Positions 8,295 to 18,351 of a stretch of 64,000 bases of DNA are shown here, piece after piece. The stretch comes from an uncultured Pelagibacteraceae bacterium (GTDB taxonomy: Bacteria; Pseudomonadota; Alphaproteobacteria; Pelagibacterales; Pelagibacteraceae). Made by a program: the position numbers and the translations under genes. The notes beneath the pieces were generated by a model. That model worked only from the letters and a program-made list of their open reading frames with translations. It had not been told where the DNA came from and searched no databases. The stretch spans positions 99,655 to 163,654 of the forward strand of contig CACFLX010000001.1 in NCBI GenBank assembly GCA_902567235.1, in the 5' to 3' direction. The number at the start of each line of letters is the position of its first letter. Position 1 is the stretch's first letter.

Positions 8295-8756
8295 ATGAAA
8301 TATTTTATATTATTTATCTTTTTATTTACATTAAGTTGTAGCATTAATAAAGTTAAGAATAACCATGGTGTTTTATCATTAGAAAAAAAATTTAATAAAA
8401 TCCAAATAAATAAATCAAATTCAAATGATGTTATTAATATATTTGGACCTCCATCAACTAAAAGTACATTTGATAATAATGTCTGGATATATATTGAAAG
8501 AAAGAAAACTAATAGATCTATATTTAAATTAGGTAATCAAAAAATTGAAAAAAATAATGTGGTAGTTTTAGAGATTAACAAAAAAGGTATATTGAGTAAA
8601 AAAGAAATTTATGACATTGCAAATATGAATAAATATGAATTTTCAAAAAAGAAAACTAGTAAAAAATACGGGAAAGATTCTTACATATATGGAGTGCTTT
8701 CAAGCTTAAGGGATAAAATTGATGCACCTATAAAAAGGACAAAATCTAAAAAATAA
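8295..8756 (+). CDS. bamE: Outer-membrane assembly lipoprotein BamE (SmpA/OmlA)
   Basis: A 153-residue lipoprotein: hydrophobic signal MKYFILFIFLFTLSC with the lipobox Cys15, then the BamE beta domain (DVINIFGPPSTKSTFDNNVW, where the NVWIYI strand is typical) and a Lys-rich tail. It would act in the periplasmic part of the BAM complex. The signal sequence fixes the start, so the gene begins on the base right after the start codon of the opposite-strand gene. No Shine-Dalgarno is visible. Confidence 0.85.
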   Translation: MKYFILFIFLFTLSCSINKVKNNHGVLSLEKKFNKIQINKSNSNDVINIFGPPSTKSTFDNNVWIYIERKKTNRSIFKLGNQKIEKNNVVVLEINKKGILSKKEIYDIANMNKYEFSKKKTSKKYGKDSYIYGVLSSLRDKIDAPIKRTKSKK

Positions 8757-8758
8757 AT

Positions 8759-10864
8759 CTATCCTGCAATAACAGCTAAAAGTAAAAGAGCAACAATATT
8801 GGTAATTTTAATCATTGGATTTACTGCTGGTCCAGCTGTATCTTTATATGGGTCTCCAACTGTATCACCAGTAACGGCTGCTTTATGTGCCTCAGATCCT
8901 TTTCCACCAAAATTTCCATCTTCTATATATTTTTTTGCATTATCCCATGCTCCACCACCTGCTGTCATTGATATAGCAACAAATAGACCTGTAATAATTA
9001 CTCCTAGGAGCATTGCACCAACAGAAGATAACGCTGCAACTTGACCACCAATAGGTAAAATAAATAAATACAAAACAATTGGAGATAATACTGGCAATAA
9101 AGAAGGTACTATCATTTCTTTTATTGCAGCCTTAGTCAATAAATCAACTAATCTTCCATAATCAGGTTTAGCTTTTCTTTTCATTATTCCAGGAATTTTT
9201 TTAAATTGTCTTCTAACTTCAACAACTACAGCGCCTCCAGCTCTTCCTACAGCTTGCATGCCCATTGAACCAAATAGATATGGAAGCATACCACCAACTA
9301 ACAGACCAACAACTACAAAAGGATTTGATAAATCAAAAGTTACAACAATTCCTTCTAACTTTGATCCAGCAACTTTTGAAAAATGTTTAATATCTTCAGT
9401 ATAGGCAGCAAATAAAACCAAGGCTCCTAAACCTGCTGAACCTATTGCGTATCCTTTTGTAACAGCTTTAGTTGTGTTCCCTACAGCATCTAATGCATCA
9501 GTAGTTTTTCTAACATTTTTTGGCAGATTAGACATTTCTGCAATTCCACCAGCATTGTCAGTTACAGGACCATAAGCATCTAAAGCAACTACCATGCCTG
9601 CTAAAGCTAGCATAGTTGTTACTGCAATTGCTATACCAAAAAGACCAGCTATATAATTTGTTAATAATATTCCGCCAACAATAATTAAAGCTGGAATAGC
9701 AGTTGCTTCCATCGAAACAGCTAAACCTTGAATTACATTAGTACCATGGCCTGTCGTTGATGACGATGCTACACTTTTAACGGGTCTATAATTAGTACCA
9801 GTATAATATTCTGTAACCCATATTAGCAATCCTGTTATAACTAATCCTATAACACCACAAATATATAAACTCATTCCTGTAAAAGATTTATTAGAAATTG
9901 TATAAATATTTTCTAATCCTAAAACATAATCTGTAATGGGATATAAAATTAATAAAGATGTAACAGCTGTAACAATAAATCCCTTATATAAAGCAGCCAT
10001 AATATTTTTGGATTTACCAAGCTTAACGAAAAAAGTCCCAATGATGGATGTTAATATACAAGCACCACCAATAGATAAAGGATAAACCATCATATTTAGA
10101 TCACCATGAAAAAATATTGAAGATAAAACCATAGTGGCTACTATTGTTACTGCATAAGTTTCAAATAAATCAGCAGCCATACCAGCACAATCACCAACAT
10201 TATCACCCACATTATCAGCTATTACTGCTGGGTTTCTTGGATCATCTTCTGGAATACCTGCTTCTACTTTACCTACTAAATCTGCACCTACATCAGCGCC
10301 TTTTGTAAATATTCCGCCTCCTAATCTTGCAAAAATTGAAATTAATGATGCACCAAAACCTAATGCTACTAGAGCATTTACTATCTCTCTTTCATCAACT
10401 CCATAGGATAATAACAAATAATAATAGACTGCTATTGATAAAAGGGCTAAGCCTGCAACCAACATGCCTGTGACCGCCCCAGATTTAAATGCAATTGAAA
10501 GTCCTTGAGATAAACCTTTTCTTGAAGCTTCAGCAGTTCTAACATTTGCTTGAACAGATACAAGCATACCAACATAGCCAGCAATTCCAGATAATGCTGC
10601 TCCAATTAAATATCCTAGCCCAACTAAAATACTAAATGAAAAACTAATTATTACTAAAACAACTACACCTACTATCGCTATAGTTTTGTATTGTCTATTT
10701 AAATAAGCTTTAGCTCCAACTTGAATCGCAGAGGCTATTTCTTGCATCTTGCTATTTCCAGGACTAGAGTTTAGAATATTTTTACCTGTAAAAAAACCAT
10801 ATACGATTGATAATAAACCTGCCAAGATAATAAGTTGAAGTATATTTGACGCTGAAGCTTCCAT
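8759..10864 (-). CDS. hppA: Membrane proton-pumping pyrophosphatase, K+-independent type
   Basis: A 701-residue, roughly 16-helix membrane enzyme coupling PPi hydrolysis to H+ export. The substrate-binding segment [11 protein letters not shown], then [19 protein letters not shown] and the late [15 protein letters not shown] are intact. The residue marking potassium dependence is Lys466 in [11 protein letters not shown]+-dependent enzymes have Ala there, so this is the K+-insensitive class. A moderate Shine-Dalgarno (AAAGGAA) precedes the ATG. It is last in the minus run after thiL, separated by 82 bases that may hold its own promoter. Confidence 0.96.
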   Translation of the reverse strand: MEASASNILQLIILAGLLSIVYGFFTGKNILNSSPGNSKMQEIASAIQVGAKAYLNRQYKTIAIVGVVVLVIISFSFSILVGLGYLIGAALSGIAGYVGMLVSVQANVRTAEASRKGLSQGLSIAFKSGAVTGMLVAGLALLSIAVYYYLLLSYGVDEREIVNALVALGFGASLISIFARLGGGIFTKGADVGADLVGKVEAGIPEDDPRNPAVIADNVGDNVGDCAGMAADLFETYAVTIVATMVLSSIFFHGDLNMMVYPLSIGGACILTSIIGTFFVKLGKSKNIMAALYKGFIVTAVTSLLILYPITDYVLGLENIYTISNKSFTGMSLYICGVIGLVITGLLIWVTEYYTGTNYRPVKSVASSSTTGHGTNVIQGLAVSMEATAIPALIIVGGILLTNYIAGLFGIAIAVTTMLALAGMVVALDAYGPVTDNAGGIAEMSNLPKNVRKTTDALDAVGNTTKAVTKGYAIGSAGLGALVLFAAYTEDIKHFSKVAGSKLEGIVVTFDLSNPFVVVGLLVGGMLPYLFGSMGMQAVGRAGGAVVVEVRRQFKKIPGIMKRKAKPDYGRLVDLLTKAAIKEMIVPSLLPVLSPIVLYLFILPIGGQVAALSSVGAMLLGVIITGLFVAISMTAGGGAWDNAKKYIEDGNFGGKGSEAHKAAVTGDTVGDPYKDTAGPAVNPMIKITNIVALLLLAVIAG

Positions 10865-10946
10865 AATTCCTTTAATTGTTAGTTAATTAGTTATTATTAA
10901 AAATCGGACATTACAAAAAAAGAAATAAAAGGCAATATTTAACTTA

Positions 10947-11906
10947 TTAAAACTTATGTGAATAACCTTTAAATTTGCTAAGATTTAGAGGCTTATTGTC
11001 CAGTTTTAACAAATTTTTTTTATAACCACTAACTATTTTACCAATTATTGTGAATTTTTGATTCATTCTTTTTCCAACTGATTTAATTAATAATCGCTTT
11101 TTTTGAGGTGCTGTAAATAATATTTGATAGTCATCTCCATTAAATAAATATTGGGTTCTTAATTTTTTATACTTTTTTAAATAAAATTCTAAGTTTTTAG
11201 AAATTGGAATTTTATTAACATTTATATCAAATGATAATTTTTGCATATTAATAAGTTTATTCATATCAGTGAGCAAACCATCCGAGATATCCATAGAGGT
11301 ATTGGCAAATTTATGCATTTCTTTATAAATTTTATGAGGTAAATTTGGACAATAAAATTGATTAACAAAATATTTTTTTAATTTTGAACTAATTTTAATA
11401 TTATTTTTAATTATTTTTTGTCCCACAAAACTATCACCTATACTGCCTGTAACATATATATCATCATTTAATCTCGCTTTATTTCGTTCAACAATTTTAT
11501 TTGAAAAACCAATGCTTGTTATAGAAAATGAAACTTTACTAGAATTAGTAGTGTCGCCGCCTGATAATTTTAAATTATATTTTTTTTGTTCTTGATTTAA
11601 TGATTTTGAAATTATTTTCAAATTTTTTCTTGTAAATTGACTTTTATTTCCGCTTCCAGAAATAAAATAATATTTGGGTTTAACACCTTTTGCTATTAAG
11701 TCAGAAATTGAAGATCTTATAATTTTTTTTACTACTAAATTTGGATATTTAAAGTTAGGAAAATGTATACCTTCATTATAAGTGTCAACTGATACTACTA
11801 ATTTGTTTTTCTTATCAAAAAAAACATCATCGTTTAACTTTTTTGCGTAGGAATTATTATTAGAGATTTTTTGAAAATAGTTTTTTATTAATTCAAATTC
11901 ATCCAT
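10947..11906 (-). CDS. thiL: Thiamine-monophosphate kinase
   Basis: A 319-residue ATP-dependent kinase converting TMP to the active cofactor TPP. Family motifs are VVSVDTYNEGIHF near 33-45, SSISDLIAKGVKP, LSGGDTTNSSKVSF, DISDGLLTDM and the late NGDDYQILFTA. The first residues overlap nusB by eight bases, typical of the nusB-thiL pair. The protein is very Lys/Asn-rich, matching the AT bias. Confidence 0.93.
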   Translation of the reverse strand: MDEFELIKNYFQKISNNNSYAKKLNDDVFFDKKNKLVVSVDTYNEGIHFPNFKYPNLVVKKIIRSSISDLIAKGVKPKYYFISGSGNKSQFTRKNLKIISKSLNQEQKKYNLKLSGGDTTNSSKVSFSITSIGFSNKIVERNKARLNDDIYVTGSIGDSFVGQKIIKNNIKISSKLKKYFVNQFYCPNLPHKIYKEMHKFANTSMDISDGLLTDMNKLINMQKLSFDINVNKIPISKNLEFYLKKYKKLRTQYLFNGDDYQILFTAPQKKRLLIKSVGKRMNQKFTIIGKIVSGYKKNLLKLDNKPLNLSKFKGYSHKF

Positions 11907-12303
11907 TAGAATTTCTTATTTTCTTTGATATTTTATCTAATAAAGCATTTAAATATTTAGTTTGTCCGTCTTCTATAAAAAAATTTGACGCTCTTAAGTA
12001 TTCATTTATAATAATTTTTGAGGATATTTTTGGTTTATATAAAAATTCAAAAATTGCACTTTTAACTATTACTTGGAAAACTTTATCTAATTTTTTTAGA
12101 TTTAAGTCTGTATTAAGATGATTTGATATTTCGTCGTTAATTACATCATCTCTTTCGATGGTTCCATTAACCACATCTTTAATAAATTTTTTAAATCTAT
12201 GTTTAGGAAAAGTTAAATTTTCATCTTCATTAAAATATTTTCCATAAAGTTTTTGGATTACTATTACCCTGGGGTTATTTTTTGGACTATATTGTAAAGT
12301 CAT
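11899..12303 (-). CDS. nusB: Transcription antitermination factor NusB
   Basis: A 134-residue all-helical protein of the NusB fold, which with NusE (S10) binds boxA for rRNA antitermination. Seen are NPRVIVIQKLYGKYFNE, RDDVINDEISNHL, LDKVFQVIVKSAIFEFLYKP and IINEYLRASNFFIEDGQTKYLNALLDKI, the last being the characteristic C-terminal helix pair. It is coupled to ribH upstream and thiL downstream, the usual ribH-nusB-thiL order. Confidence 0.9.
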   Translation of the reverse strand: MTLQYSPKNNPRVIVIQKLYGKYFNEDENLTFPKHRFKKFIKDVVNGTIERDDVINDEISNHLNTDLNLKKLDKVFQVIVKSAIFEFLYKPKISSKIIINEYLRASNFFIEDGQTKYLNALLDKISKKIRNSNG

Positions 12304-12304
12304 A

Positions 12305-12685
12305 TTATTGAGATAGTACTGAAATTACTGCTTTGGCAGCTTCTTTTCCTTTTTTTCCTCTAGCCTTTGCTTGTTTCATATTCAGGCAAGTTATAATACC
12401 GTTACCTATTGGTTTTTTACTTTTAACAGCAAGATTCATTATAGCCTGTGTTGATGCGCTTGAAATAAAATCAAAATGAGGGGTTTCACCCTTTATAACA
12501 CAGCCTAAAGCTAAAAATGCATCATATTTTTTAATATTTTTTGAGATAGTAACAGGAATTTCAAAGACACCCGGAACTCTAATTACTTTTAAAGAAAAAT
12601 TAGTTAAATTATTTTTTGCACTTTTTAATAATAATGAAGAAATATCTTCATAGTAATCCGATAATACAATTAATATTTTTTTCAT
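12305..12685 (-). CDS. ribH: 6,7-dimethyl-8-ribityllumazine synthase
   Basis: Lumazine synthase condensing the RibA/RibD-derived pyrimidine with the RibB product. At 126 residues it is shorter than typical (about 140-160), mostly at the N-terminus. It keeps VPGVFEIPV, ALGCVIKGETPHFDFI (with the catalytic His in TPHFD) and GNGIITCLN. Its ATG overlaps the preceding ribB stop by four bases. The product feeds RibE, encoded two genes upstream. Confidence 0.93.
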   Translation of the reverse strand: MKKILIVLSDYYEDISSLLLKSAKNNLTNFSLKVIRVPGVFEIPVTISKNIKKYDAFLALGCVIKGETPHFDFISSASTQAIMNLAVKSKKPIGNGIITCLNMKQAKARGKKGKEAAKAVISVLSQ

Positions 12686-13785
12686 TTAATTATTTCTTGT
12701 TTAGTTATTTTAATTCCATAGCCATCTAAGCCAACTACTTTTTTTCTAGATCTAGTTACTAATATCATATTCTTTATCTGTAAAGATTTAATAATTTGTG
12801 CTCCTATACCATAGTTCTTGATCAGTTTATCTTTTCCTTTTTTATAGAAATCTTTTCTTTTATAGTCTCTTAAAGTTTGAGTAACCGATTTCAAATTTGT
12901 GTCTCTTATAAAGATTAAAACACAATTATTGTATTTTTTAAAATGATTTAAAGTATTATTAAAAGAATTAGGTAAATTTTGATTTAATAAGTAATTTTGT
13001 ACGACATTTGATGAAATAACTCTAACACGAGGAATAATTCCTCTTTTAATTTTTCCTTTTATAAGTGCAAAATGTTCTGAACCATCCAATAAGTTTTCAT
13101 ATATTCTTATTAAGTATTTCTTACCTTTTACTTCAATATTAGATTTTTTTTTAAGTTTAATTAACTTTTCTTTTTTCAATCTATAGGCAATGAGATCATC
13201 AATTCTTCCAATTTTTAATTTAAACTTTTTTGCAAAGTTATGTAATTTATCTCCACGAGCCATGGTTCCATCATCATTCATGATTTCACAAATTACAGCT
13301 GAAGGGTTTTTTTTAGCTAGTTTAGAAATATCTACAGATGCTTCTGTGTGACCCGCTCTAATCAATACTCCACCATCTTTTGAAATAATAGGAAAAACAT
13401 GACCAGGGGATACTATTTCATTTTTTAATACATTTTTTTTTGTAGCAACTTTAATTGTCCTTGCCCTGTCTTGTGCTGAAATACCTGTTGTCACTCCTTT
13501 CCTCGCTTCTATTGAAATTGTAAATGCAGTTTGATTTCTAGATTGATTAACTGGAGACATATAAGATAAATCTAACTTTTTTGCCTGGTTACTGTCTAAA
13601 GTTAAGCAAATCAATCCTCTTCCATATTTTGCCATAAAATTAATTTTTTTTGGATTAACATCCGAAGAGCAAAATACTAAATCACCTTCATTTTCTCTAT
13701 TTTCATCATCAACCAAAATATACATGCCACCCTTTTTGGCTATTTTAATAATGTTTTCAATAGAACTAAATTTTTTATTTTTCAT
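12682..13785 (-). CDS. ribB: 3,4-dihydroxy-2-butanone-4-phosphate synthase with degenerate GTP cyclohydrolase II domain (RibBX type)
   Basis: The N-terminal half (about 1-205) is an intact DHBP synthase: LVDDENRENEGDL, GVTTGISAQDRARTI and the HTEASVD segment are all present. The C-terminal half (about 215-365) aligns in pattern to GTP cyclohydrolase II but lacks the zinc cysteines and GSxRCDCG motif, so cyclohydrolase activity is not expected. Such RibBX proteins are known in Proteobacteria. I chose the ATG at 13785, four residues before the FSSIE stretch where RibB proteins begin; ATGs at 13803 and 13827 are alternatives inside the ribE overlap. Confidence 0.88.
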   Translation of the reverse strand: MKNKKFSSIENIIKIAKKGGMYILVDDENRENEGDLVFCSSDVNPKKINFMAKYGRGLICLTLDSNQAKKLDLSYMSPVNQSRNQTAFTISIEARKGVTTGISAQDRARTIKVATKKNVLKNEIVSPGHVFPIISKDGGVLIRAGHTEASVDISKLAKKNPSAVICEIMNDDGTMARGDKLHNFAKKFKLKIGRIDDLIAYRLKKEKLIKLKKKSNIEVKGKKYLIRIYENLLDGSEHFALIKGKIKRGIIPRVRVISSNVVQNYLLNQNLPNSFNNTLNHFKKYNNCVLIFIRDTNLKSVTQTLRDYKRKDFYKKGKDKLIKNYGIGAQIIKSLQIKNMILVTRSRKKVVGLDGYGIKITKQEIIK

Positions 13786-14365
13786 TAAAATATTTTTTGA
13801 CATATTTCGATAAAATATCAATTTCAATATTTACTAAACTATTAATTTTTAATTTAGACAAGTTCGTTAATTTATATGTATGAGGTATTACCCATACCTC
13901 AAAACCATTTTTAGTAATTTTAGAAATCGTTAATGATACACCATTAATTAATATTGATGCTTTTTCAATTAAACTTTTCTTTTGTTTGCTATTTGATGAA
14001 AATTCCATTTGATAAGATTTATCAATTAATTTAATTTTTTTAACCTGCGAAACATAATCTACATGACCTTGGCATATATGACCTGATATATTTTGACCTT
14101 TTTTTAGTGGAAGCTCCAGGTTAATAACGTCTCCCTTGTTAATTTTTTTAAATTTACTTCTATGTAATGTTTCATTTGATAAGTAAAATTCTAGAATTTT
14201 ATTTTTCTTTGATACAAGGGTTAAACAAACACCGTCGCATGATATGGAAACACCCAAATCTTTTGACTTTAATGATAGATTGGATTTAATAAATAAGTTA
14301 ATACCTTTTTTTCTTTTAGATATTTTATGAACTTTTCCTTGGTTAAATATAATTCCATTAAACAT
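13775..14365 (-). CDS. ribE: Riboflavin synthase alpha chain
   Basis: A 196-residue protein with two lumazine-binding repeats. It starts MFNGIIFNQGKVHKI, the standard opening of this family. The first barrel has VSISCDGVCLTLV and the second SLIEKASILINGVSLTISK, with GHICQGHVDYV between. It dismutates two lumazines to riboflavin. The end overlaps the ribB start. It lies one base after ribD in the order ribD-ribE-ribB-ribH. Confidence 0.95.
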   Translation of the reverse strand: MFNGIIFNQGKVHKISKRKKGINLFIKSNLSLKSKDLGVSISCDGVCLTLVSKKNKILEFYLSNETLHRSKFKKINKGDVINLELPLKKGQNISGHICQGHVDYVSQVKKIKLIDKSYQMEFSSNSKQKKSLIEKASILINGVSLTISKITKNGFEVWVIPHTYKLTNLSKLKINSLVNIEIDILSKYVKKYFNEK

Positions 14366-14366
14366 T

Positions 14367-15470
14367 TTAATAATACCTTATTATTTTGTCTCCATCTAAA
14401 AAAGTTTCGATATTTTCTCTCTTTTTAAAAAAATTAATTATTTTTTTTAAATCGGCAATATTATTTTTTCCTAAGTTTCCTAATTTTTTTTTACTTTTAA
14501 ATAAATAAAATTCATTAATCAATTTGTCTTTTAAAACACTTTTAGTCAATTCCTTTCCGCCTTCAATAATTATTGATCCAATTCCAATATTATAAGCTTT
14601 TGAAAATACTTTCTTTAAGTCAATATTATTGTTTGAATCTAGGTCTGTGTAACTAAGCCTAATACCTCTTAACTTAAAATATCTTATTTTTTTTTTGTCT
14701 TTACTGGAATGAAAGATAATAGTGTTATTTTTGTTTTTATCAGTAATTATAGGTGAGTTCTTATTAATTTTTAAATTTTTATCAATAATTAATCTTTTGG
14801 GAGAAAAATTTTCTAAACCATTAATTCTACAGGATAATTTTGAATTATCAGCATTGGCAGTTTTAGATGAAATTAAAATTGAGTCAAACTTATATCTTAG
14901 AATATGTGATACATCTATTGAATGCTGGTTGGTTATAAATTTATTATTTGATGATATATAATAATCACTCGAACAAGCTATTTTAGCAGCAATAAAAGGT
15001 TTTTTGTTTTTTTTGTGTTGAAAATAATTTTTATAAATTATTTTACTTTCAGATTTTAAAACACCTCTTGATACATTGATTTTTTTTGATCTTAAAAGCG
15101 CATATGCTTTATTAGAAGTTCTTTTGTCAATGTCATTTATTGAATAAATAACTCTTTTAAATTTTGATTTAATTATTTGATTTGTGCATGGTGGTGTTTT
15201 TCCATAATGTGTGCAAGGTTCCATTGTAATATATATTGATGAATCTTTGAGTTCATTTTTTTTACATTTAATTATAGCGACAGTTTCAGCATGTGGTCTT
15301 CCTTTAAATCCTGTTTGACCAAATGAAATAATTTTATTATTTTTTTCTATTACACAACCAACAGAAGGATTTAATCCAGTTAAACCAATTCTTTCTTTGG
15401 CTAAATTCATGGCAATGCCCATGAAATACTTATCTAAATTGTTTGATTTATCTTTTTTTGAAGACATCAA
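14367..15470 (-). CDS. ribD: Bifunctional riboflavin deaminase/reductase RibD
   Basis: A 367-residue two-domain enzyme. The N-terminal cytidine-deaminase-like domain carries the zinc site: [10 protein letters not shown] and [17 protein letters not shown]. The C-terminal reductase domain (from about 150) shows [10 protein letters not shown] and the late [10 protein letters not shown]. It catalyses two early pyrimidine steps of riboflavin synthesis. The start region ([12 protein letters not shown]) aligns with family N-termini, supporting an upstream ATG (15470 or 15467) even though it overlaps nrdR by 23 bases. Confidence 0.93.
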   Translation of the reverse strand: MMSSKKDKSNNLDKYFMGIAMNLAKERIGLTGLNPSVGCVIEKNNKIISFGQTGFKGRPHAETVAIIKCKKNELKDSSIYITMEPCTHYGKTPPCTNQIIKSKFKRVIYSINDIDKRTSNKAYALLRSKKINVSRGVLKSESKIIYKNYFQHKKNKKPFIAAKIACSSDYYISSNNKFITNQHSIDVSHILRYKFDSILISSKTANADNSKLSCRINGLENFSPKRLIIDKNLKINKNSPIITDKNKNNTIIFHSSKDKKKIRYFKLRGIRLSYTDLDSNNNIDLKKVFSKAYNIGIGSIIIEGGKELTKSVLKDKLINEFYLFKSKKKLGNLGKNNIADLKKIINFFKKRENIETFLDGDKIIRYY

Positions 15471-15906
15471 TTTTATCTACGAATTGAATAAAATCTTTTT
15501 CTTCTCTAAAATTTCGATAAACTGATGCAAATCTAACGTAGGCTACAGGATCTAAATCTTTTAACCCATCCATAACCATTTTGCCGATAGTATTTGAAGC
15601 TATTTCGCTTTGACCTAATTCCTCTAAAGATCTTGAAATGTTAGTAATAAACTTCTCTACAGTTTCAGTATCTATTGGTCTCTTTTTAAGAGCGATATAA
15701 ATTGATTTTGAGAGCTTATCTCTGTCAAAAGATGATTTTCTTCCATTTTTTTTAACAACCATTAATTCTCTAATTTGAATTCTCTCAAATGTAGTAAATC
15801 TCTCCCCGCAAACACAAAGCCTTCTTCTTCTAATGGCTGTACCGTCTTCAGTTGGTCTAGAATCTACAACTGAAGTTTCACCTTTTTTTTCACATGGACA
15901 AATCAT
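15448..15906 (-). CDS. nrdR: Transcriptional repressor NrdR with atypical zinc knuckles
   Basis: A 152-residue ATP-cone repressor of ribonucleotide reductase genes. [15 protein letters not shown] and ERFTTFERI mark the zinc ribbon; the ATP-cone follows ([31 protein letters not shown]). The zinc ribbon normally has two CxxC pairs (CPxC and CxxC). Here both are CxC: C3-P-C5 and C31-V-C33, the second by loss of one residue. The start overlaps glyA by four bases. The glyA-nrdR-ribD order is typical for alphaproteobacteria. Confidence 0.93.
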   Translation of the reverse strand: MICPCEKKGETSVVDSRPTEDGTAIRRRRLCVCGERFTTFERIQIRELMVVKKNGRKSSFDRDKLSKSIYIALKKRPIDTETVEKFITNISRSLEELGQSEIASNTIGKMVMDGLKDLDPVAYVRFASVYRNFREEKDFIQFVDKIDVFKKR

Positions 15907-17216
15907 TTTCTTAAATTTTTATAGATTGGAAAAGAAGAGCAAAGTGAAACAACTTCTTTTCTAACTTCGTCTTCAACTTTGCTATTATCATCTGGATTTT
16001 TAGATAATCCATCGATTACTTTAGTAATTAATTTACCTACTTTTTCAAATTCCTTTAAACCAAAACCTCTTGTTGTTGCCGCTTGAGATCCAAGTCTAAT
16101 ACCAGATGTTATCATTGGGCTTTCAGAGTCAAATGGAATACCATTTTTATTACATGTTATGTTTGCTCTAGATAAACTTTCAGCAGCTAAATTACCTTTA
16201 ACATTAAAAGGTCTTAAATCTACAAGCATTAAATGAGTATCCGTACCACCAGAATAAATTTTAAAACCATTATTTTTTAAAGTTTCAGATAAAATTTTTG
16301 CGTTAGCTAAAACTGATTTTATATAATCTTTAAACTCAGGTCTTAGTGCTTCTAGAAAACCAGCTGCTTTTGCTGCAATGATATGCATTAAAGGACCACC
16401 TTGATAGCCAGGAAAAACTGCAGTGTTAATTTTTTTTGCTATATCTTCGTGATTTGTTAAAATAATACCACCTCTTGCACTTCTAAAAACTTTATGTGTA
16501 GTTGAAGTTACCACATGTGCATACTCGCATGGATTTGGATACCCTTTTCCTGCAACTAAACCAGAAAAATGTGCCATATCTACCATAAGATATGCGCCTA
16601 CCTTATCGCATATTTCTCTAAATCTTTTAAAATCTATAACTCTAGAATAAGCACTTCCACCAGCTATTATAAGTTTAGGATTGTGCTCTAATGCTAGTTT
16701 TTCAACATGATCATAATCAATAAGTTCAGACTTTTTATCAACATCATATCCTATTGGATTAAACCATTTACCAGACATAGATATTTTTAATCCGTGGGTT
16801 ATATGCCCACCAGAATTTAAACTCATTCCCATAAATGTATCCCCTGGTTTTAACAAAGCTAAAAATGTTGCACCGTTAGCTTGGGCTCCAGAATGAGGTT
16901 GTGAATTTGCAAATTTACAATTAAATAATTTCTTTAATCTTTCATTTGCTAAATTTTCAGCAACATCAACATGCTCACAGCCATTATAATATCTTTTACC
17001 TGAATAACCCTCAGCATATTTATTTGTTAATACTGATCCTTGAGCTTCTAATACTGCCTGAGAAACAATGTTTTCAGATGCAATTAATTCTATATGTTCT
17101 TGTTGTCTCTGTAATTCATCATTTATAGCTTTATATAAATCCGGATCAGTTTTAGACAAGCTATCTTCAAAAAAACTTTTATATTGATCATTTATGTATT
17201 TACTTTCACTAGACAT
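15903..17216 (-). CDS. glyA: Serine hydroxymethyltransferase
   Basis: A 437-residue PLP enzyme interconverting serine and glycine while charging tetrahydrofolate. Motifs include [12 protein letters not shown] near 36-47, [22 protein letters not shown] (as [12 protein letters not shown]) and the Schiff-base lysine in [14 protein letters not shown]. It is coupled to nrdR downstream and lies two bases after rpiB. In this genome it probably works with sarcosine oxidase (29090-34176), which supplies glycine and methylene-THF. Confidence 0.97.
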   Translation of the reverse strand: MSSESKYINDQYKSFFEDSLSKTDPDLYKAINDELQRQQEHIELIASENIVSQAVLEAQGSVLTNKYAEGYSGKRYYNGCEHVDVAENLANERLKKLFNCKFANSQPHSGAQANGATFLALLKPGDTFMGMSLNSGGHITHGLKISMSGKWFNPIGYDVDKKSELIDYDHVEKLALEHNPKLIIAGGSAYSRVIDFKRFREICDKVGAYLMVDMAHFSGLVAGKGYPNPCEYAHVVTSTTHKVFRSARGGIILTNHEDIAKKINTAVFPGYQGGPLMHIIAAKAAGFLEALRPEFKDYIKSVLANAKILSETLKNNGFKIYSGGTDTHLMLVDLRPFNVKGNLAAESLSRANITCNKNGIPFDSESPMITSGIRLGSQAATTRGFGLKEFEKVGKLITKVIDGLSKNPDDNSKVEDEVRKEVVSLCSSFPIYKNLRK

Positions 17217-17218
17217 AA

Positions 17219-17632
17219 TTAAATTTTTTTAACTCTTCTTAAGTGTCTACCCCCTTCAAATTTGGTACTTAAGAAAATTTTAATAAGACTGATTGCTTTA
17301 TTTTTATCAATCAATCTTTCTCCTAATGTAATGATGTTTGCATTATTATGCAATCTAGATAATTTAGTATTTTTCTTACTATAGCATAAAGCAGCTCTAA
17401 TATTCTTCGTTTTGTTGGCTGCAATAGCCATTCCCATGCCAGATCCACAGATCAAAATACCAAAGCTTCCTTTGTTTGATGCTACTTTTTTTGATAATTT
17501 TTTTGCATAATCTGGATAATCAACTGAATTTGAAGATTTTGGGCCTAGGTCAATAACTTTTTTTAGTTTTGATATGATGCTATTTTTTAGATTATAGCCA
17601 GCGTGATCGGATGCAATAAAAATCTTTTTCAA
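17219..17632 (-). CDS. rpiB: Ribose-5-phosphate isomerase B
   Basis: A 137-residue RpiB/LacAB-type isomerase of the pentose phosphate pathway. SDHAGYNLK (8-16), VDYPDYA and [17 protein letters not shown] with the catalytic Cys62 are intact, as are [11 protein letters not shown] and the C-terminal [10 protein letters not shown]. It precedes glyA, the common alphaproteobacterial order. Confidence 0.94.
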   Translation of the reverse strand: MKKIFIASDHAGYNLKNSIISKLKKVIDLGPKSSNSVDYPDYAKKLSKKVASNKGSFGILICGSGMGMAIAANKTKNIRAALCYSKKNTKLSRLHNNANIITLGERLIDKNKAISLIKIFLSTKFEGGRHLRRVKKI

Positions 17633-17656
17633 CTTAAGTAAATTTATAGACTATTA

Positions 17657-18280
17657 TTAATTAAATTTATAGTCCAAAACACATGCAACTAAATGGACTC
17701 TATTTTCTTCTCCGCCATTAAATGCATTGTGATATTTTAAATTATTAGTAACCCAAACAGAACCATCGGCTGGCATATGTTGAGCTCTTTTATCAATAAC
17801 CATAATAGCTCCTGGATTAGTATAAATTGGAATATGAAGTCTTGGTTCAGGATCTCTGTGCCAACTCAATGTTGACCTTGGTTCTTTTAATAAAAGTCTT
17901 ACTCTTCCTAATTTATATTTTTTAGATAATTCATCATAGACTTCTTTGAAGTAAGTATGTTTAAAATCTTTTACGAACTCTGTATATTTACTCTCATCAA
18001 TCTTTACATCTCTTGATACTTCAACGCCTGTTGAGTCAGGTTTTGTCCAATAAACACCTCTTGTCTTACTACCTTTAATAGAGTCAGGATCTCCTGGAAT
18101 TTGATTTAGTGAAATAGCAGCAAAATGTGGAATGCCCAGACTTGTATCAAAGCCTTTTATTTTTAAAACCTCATTGCACGCATTTCTAAGCTTATCTAGA
18201 TCAAAATGAATATCTTGTTTTTGAAAATCACTTGGATTTTTAGTAGATTTTATTTCAGTTAAAGACGTAACGTTGTTCAT
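17657..18280 (-). CDS. Aspartyl/asparaginyl beta-hydroxylase-like 2-oxoglutarate dioxygenase
   Basis: A 207-residue protein with a cupin-type iron site: His141-x-Asp143 in SWHRDPEPRLHIPI, distal His184 in KYHNAFNGG and Arg194 in ENRVHLVA, which would hold 2-oxoglutarate. This pattern matches the Asp/Asn beta-hydroxylase-like family (lipid or peptide hydroxylases). The N-terminal 40 residues resemble nothing I recognise. It is first in the minus-strand run leading to rpiB, 24 bases downstream. Substrate unknown; intact metal ligands suggest it is active. Confidence 0.7.
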   Translation of the reverse strand: MNNVTSLTEIKSTKNPSDFQKQDIHFDLDKLRNACNEVLKIKGFDTSLGIPHFAAISLNQIPGDPDSIKGSKTRGVYWTKPDSTGVEVSRDVKIDESKYTEFVKDFKHTYFKEVYDELSKKYKLGRVRLLLKEPRSTLSWHRDPEPRLHIPIYTNPGAIMVIDKRAQHMPADGSVWVTNNLKYHNAFNGGEENRVHLVACVLDYKFN

Positions 18281-18351
18281 GTGCTTAAATAAATACTTTA
18301 TTTATAATTATAATACATATAACTTTTGTCGCATATAAAAAATTATTGAGA

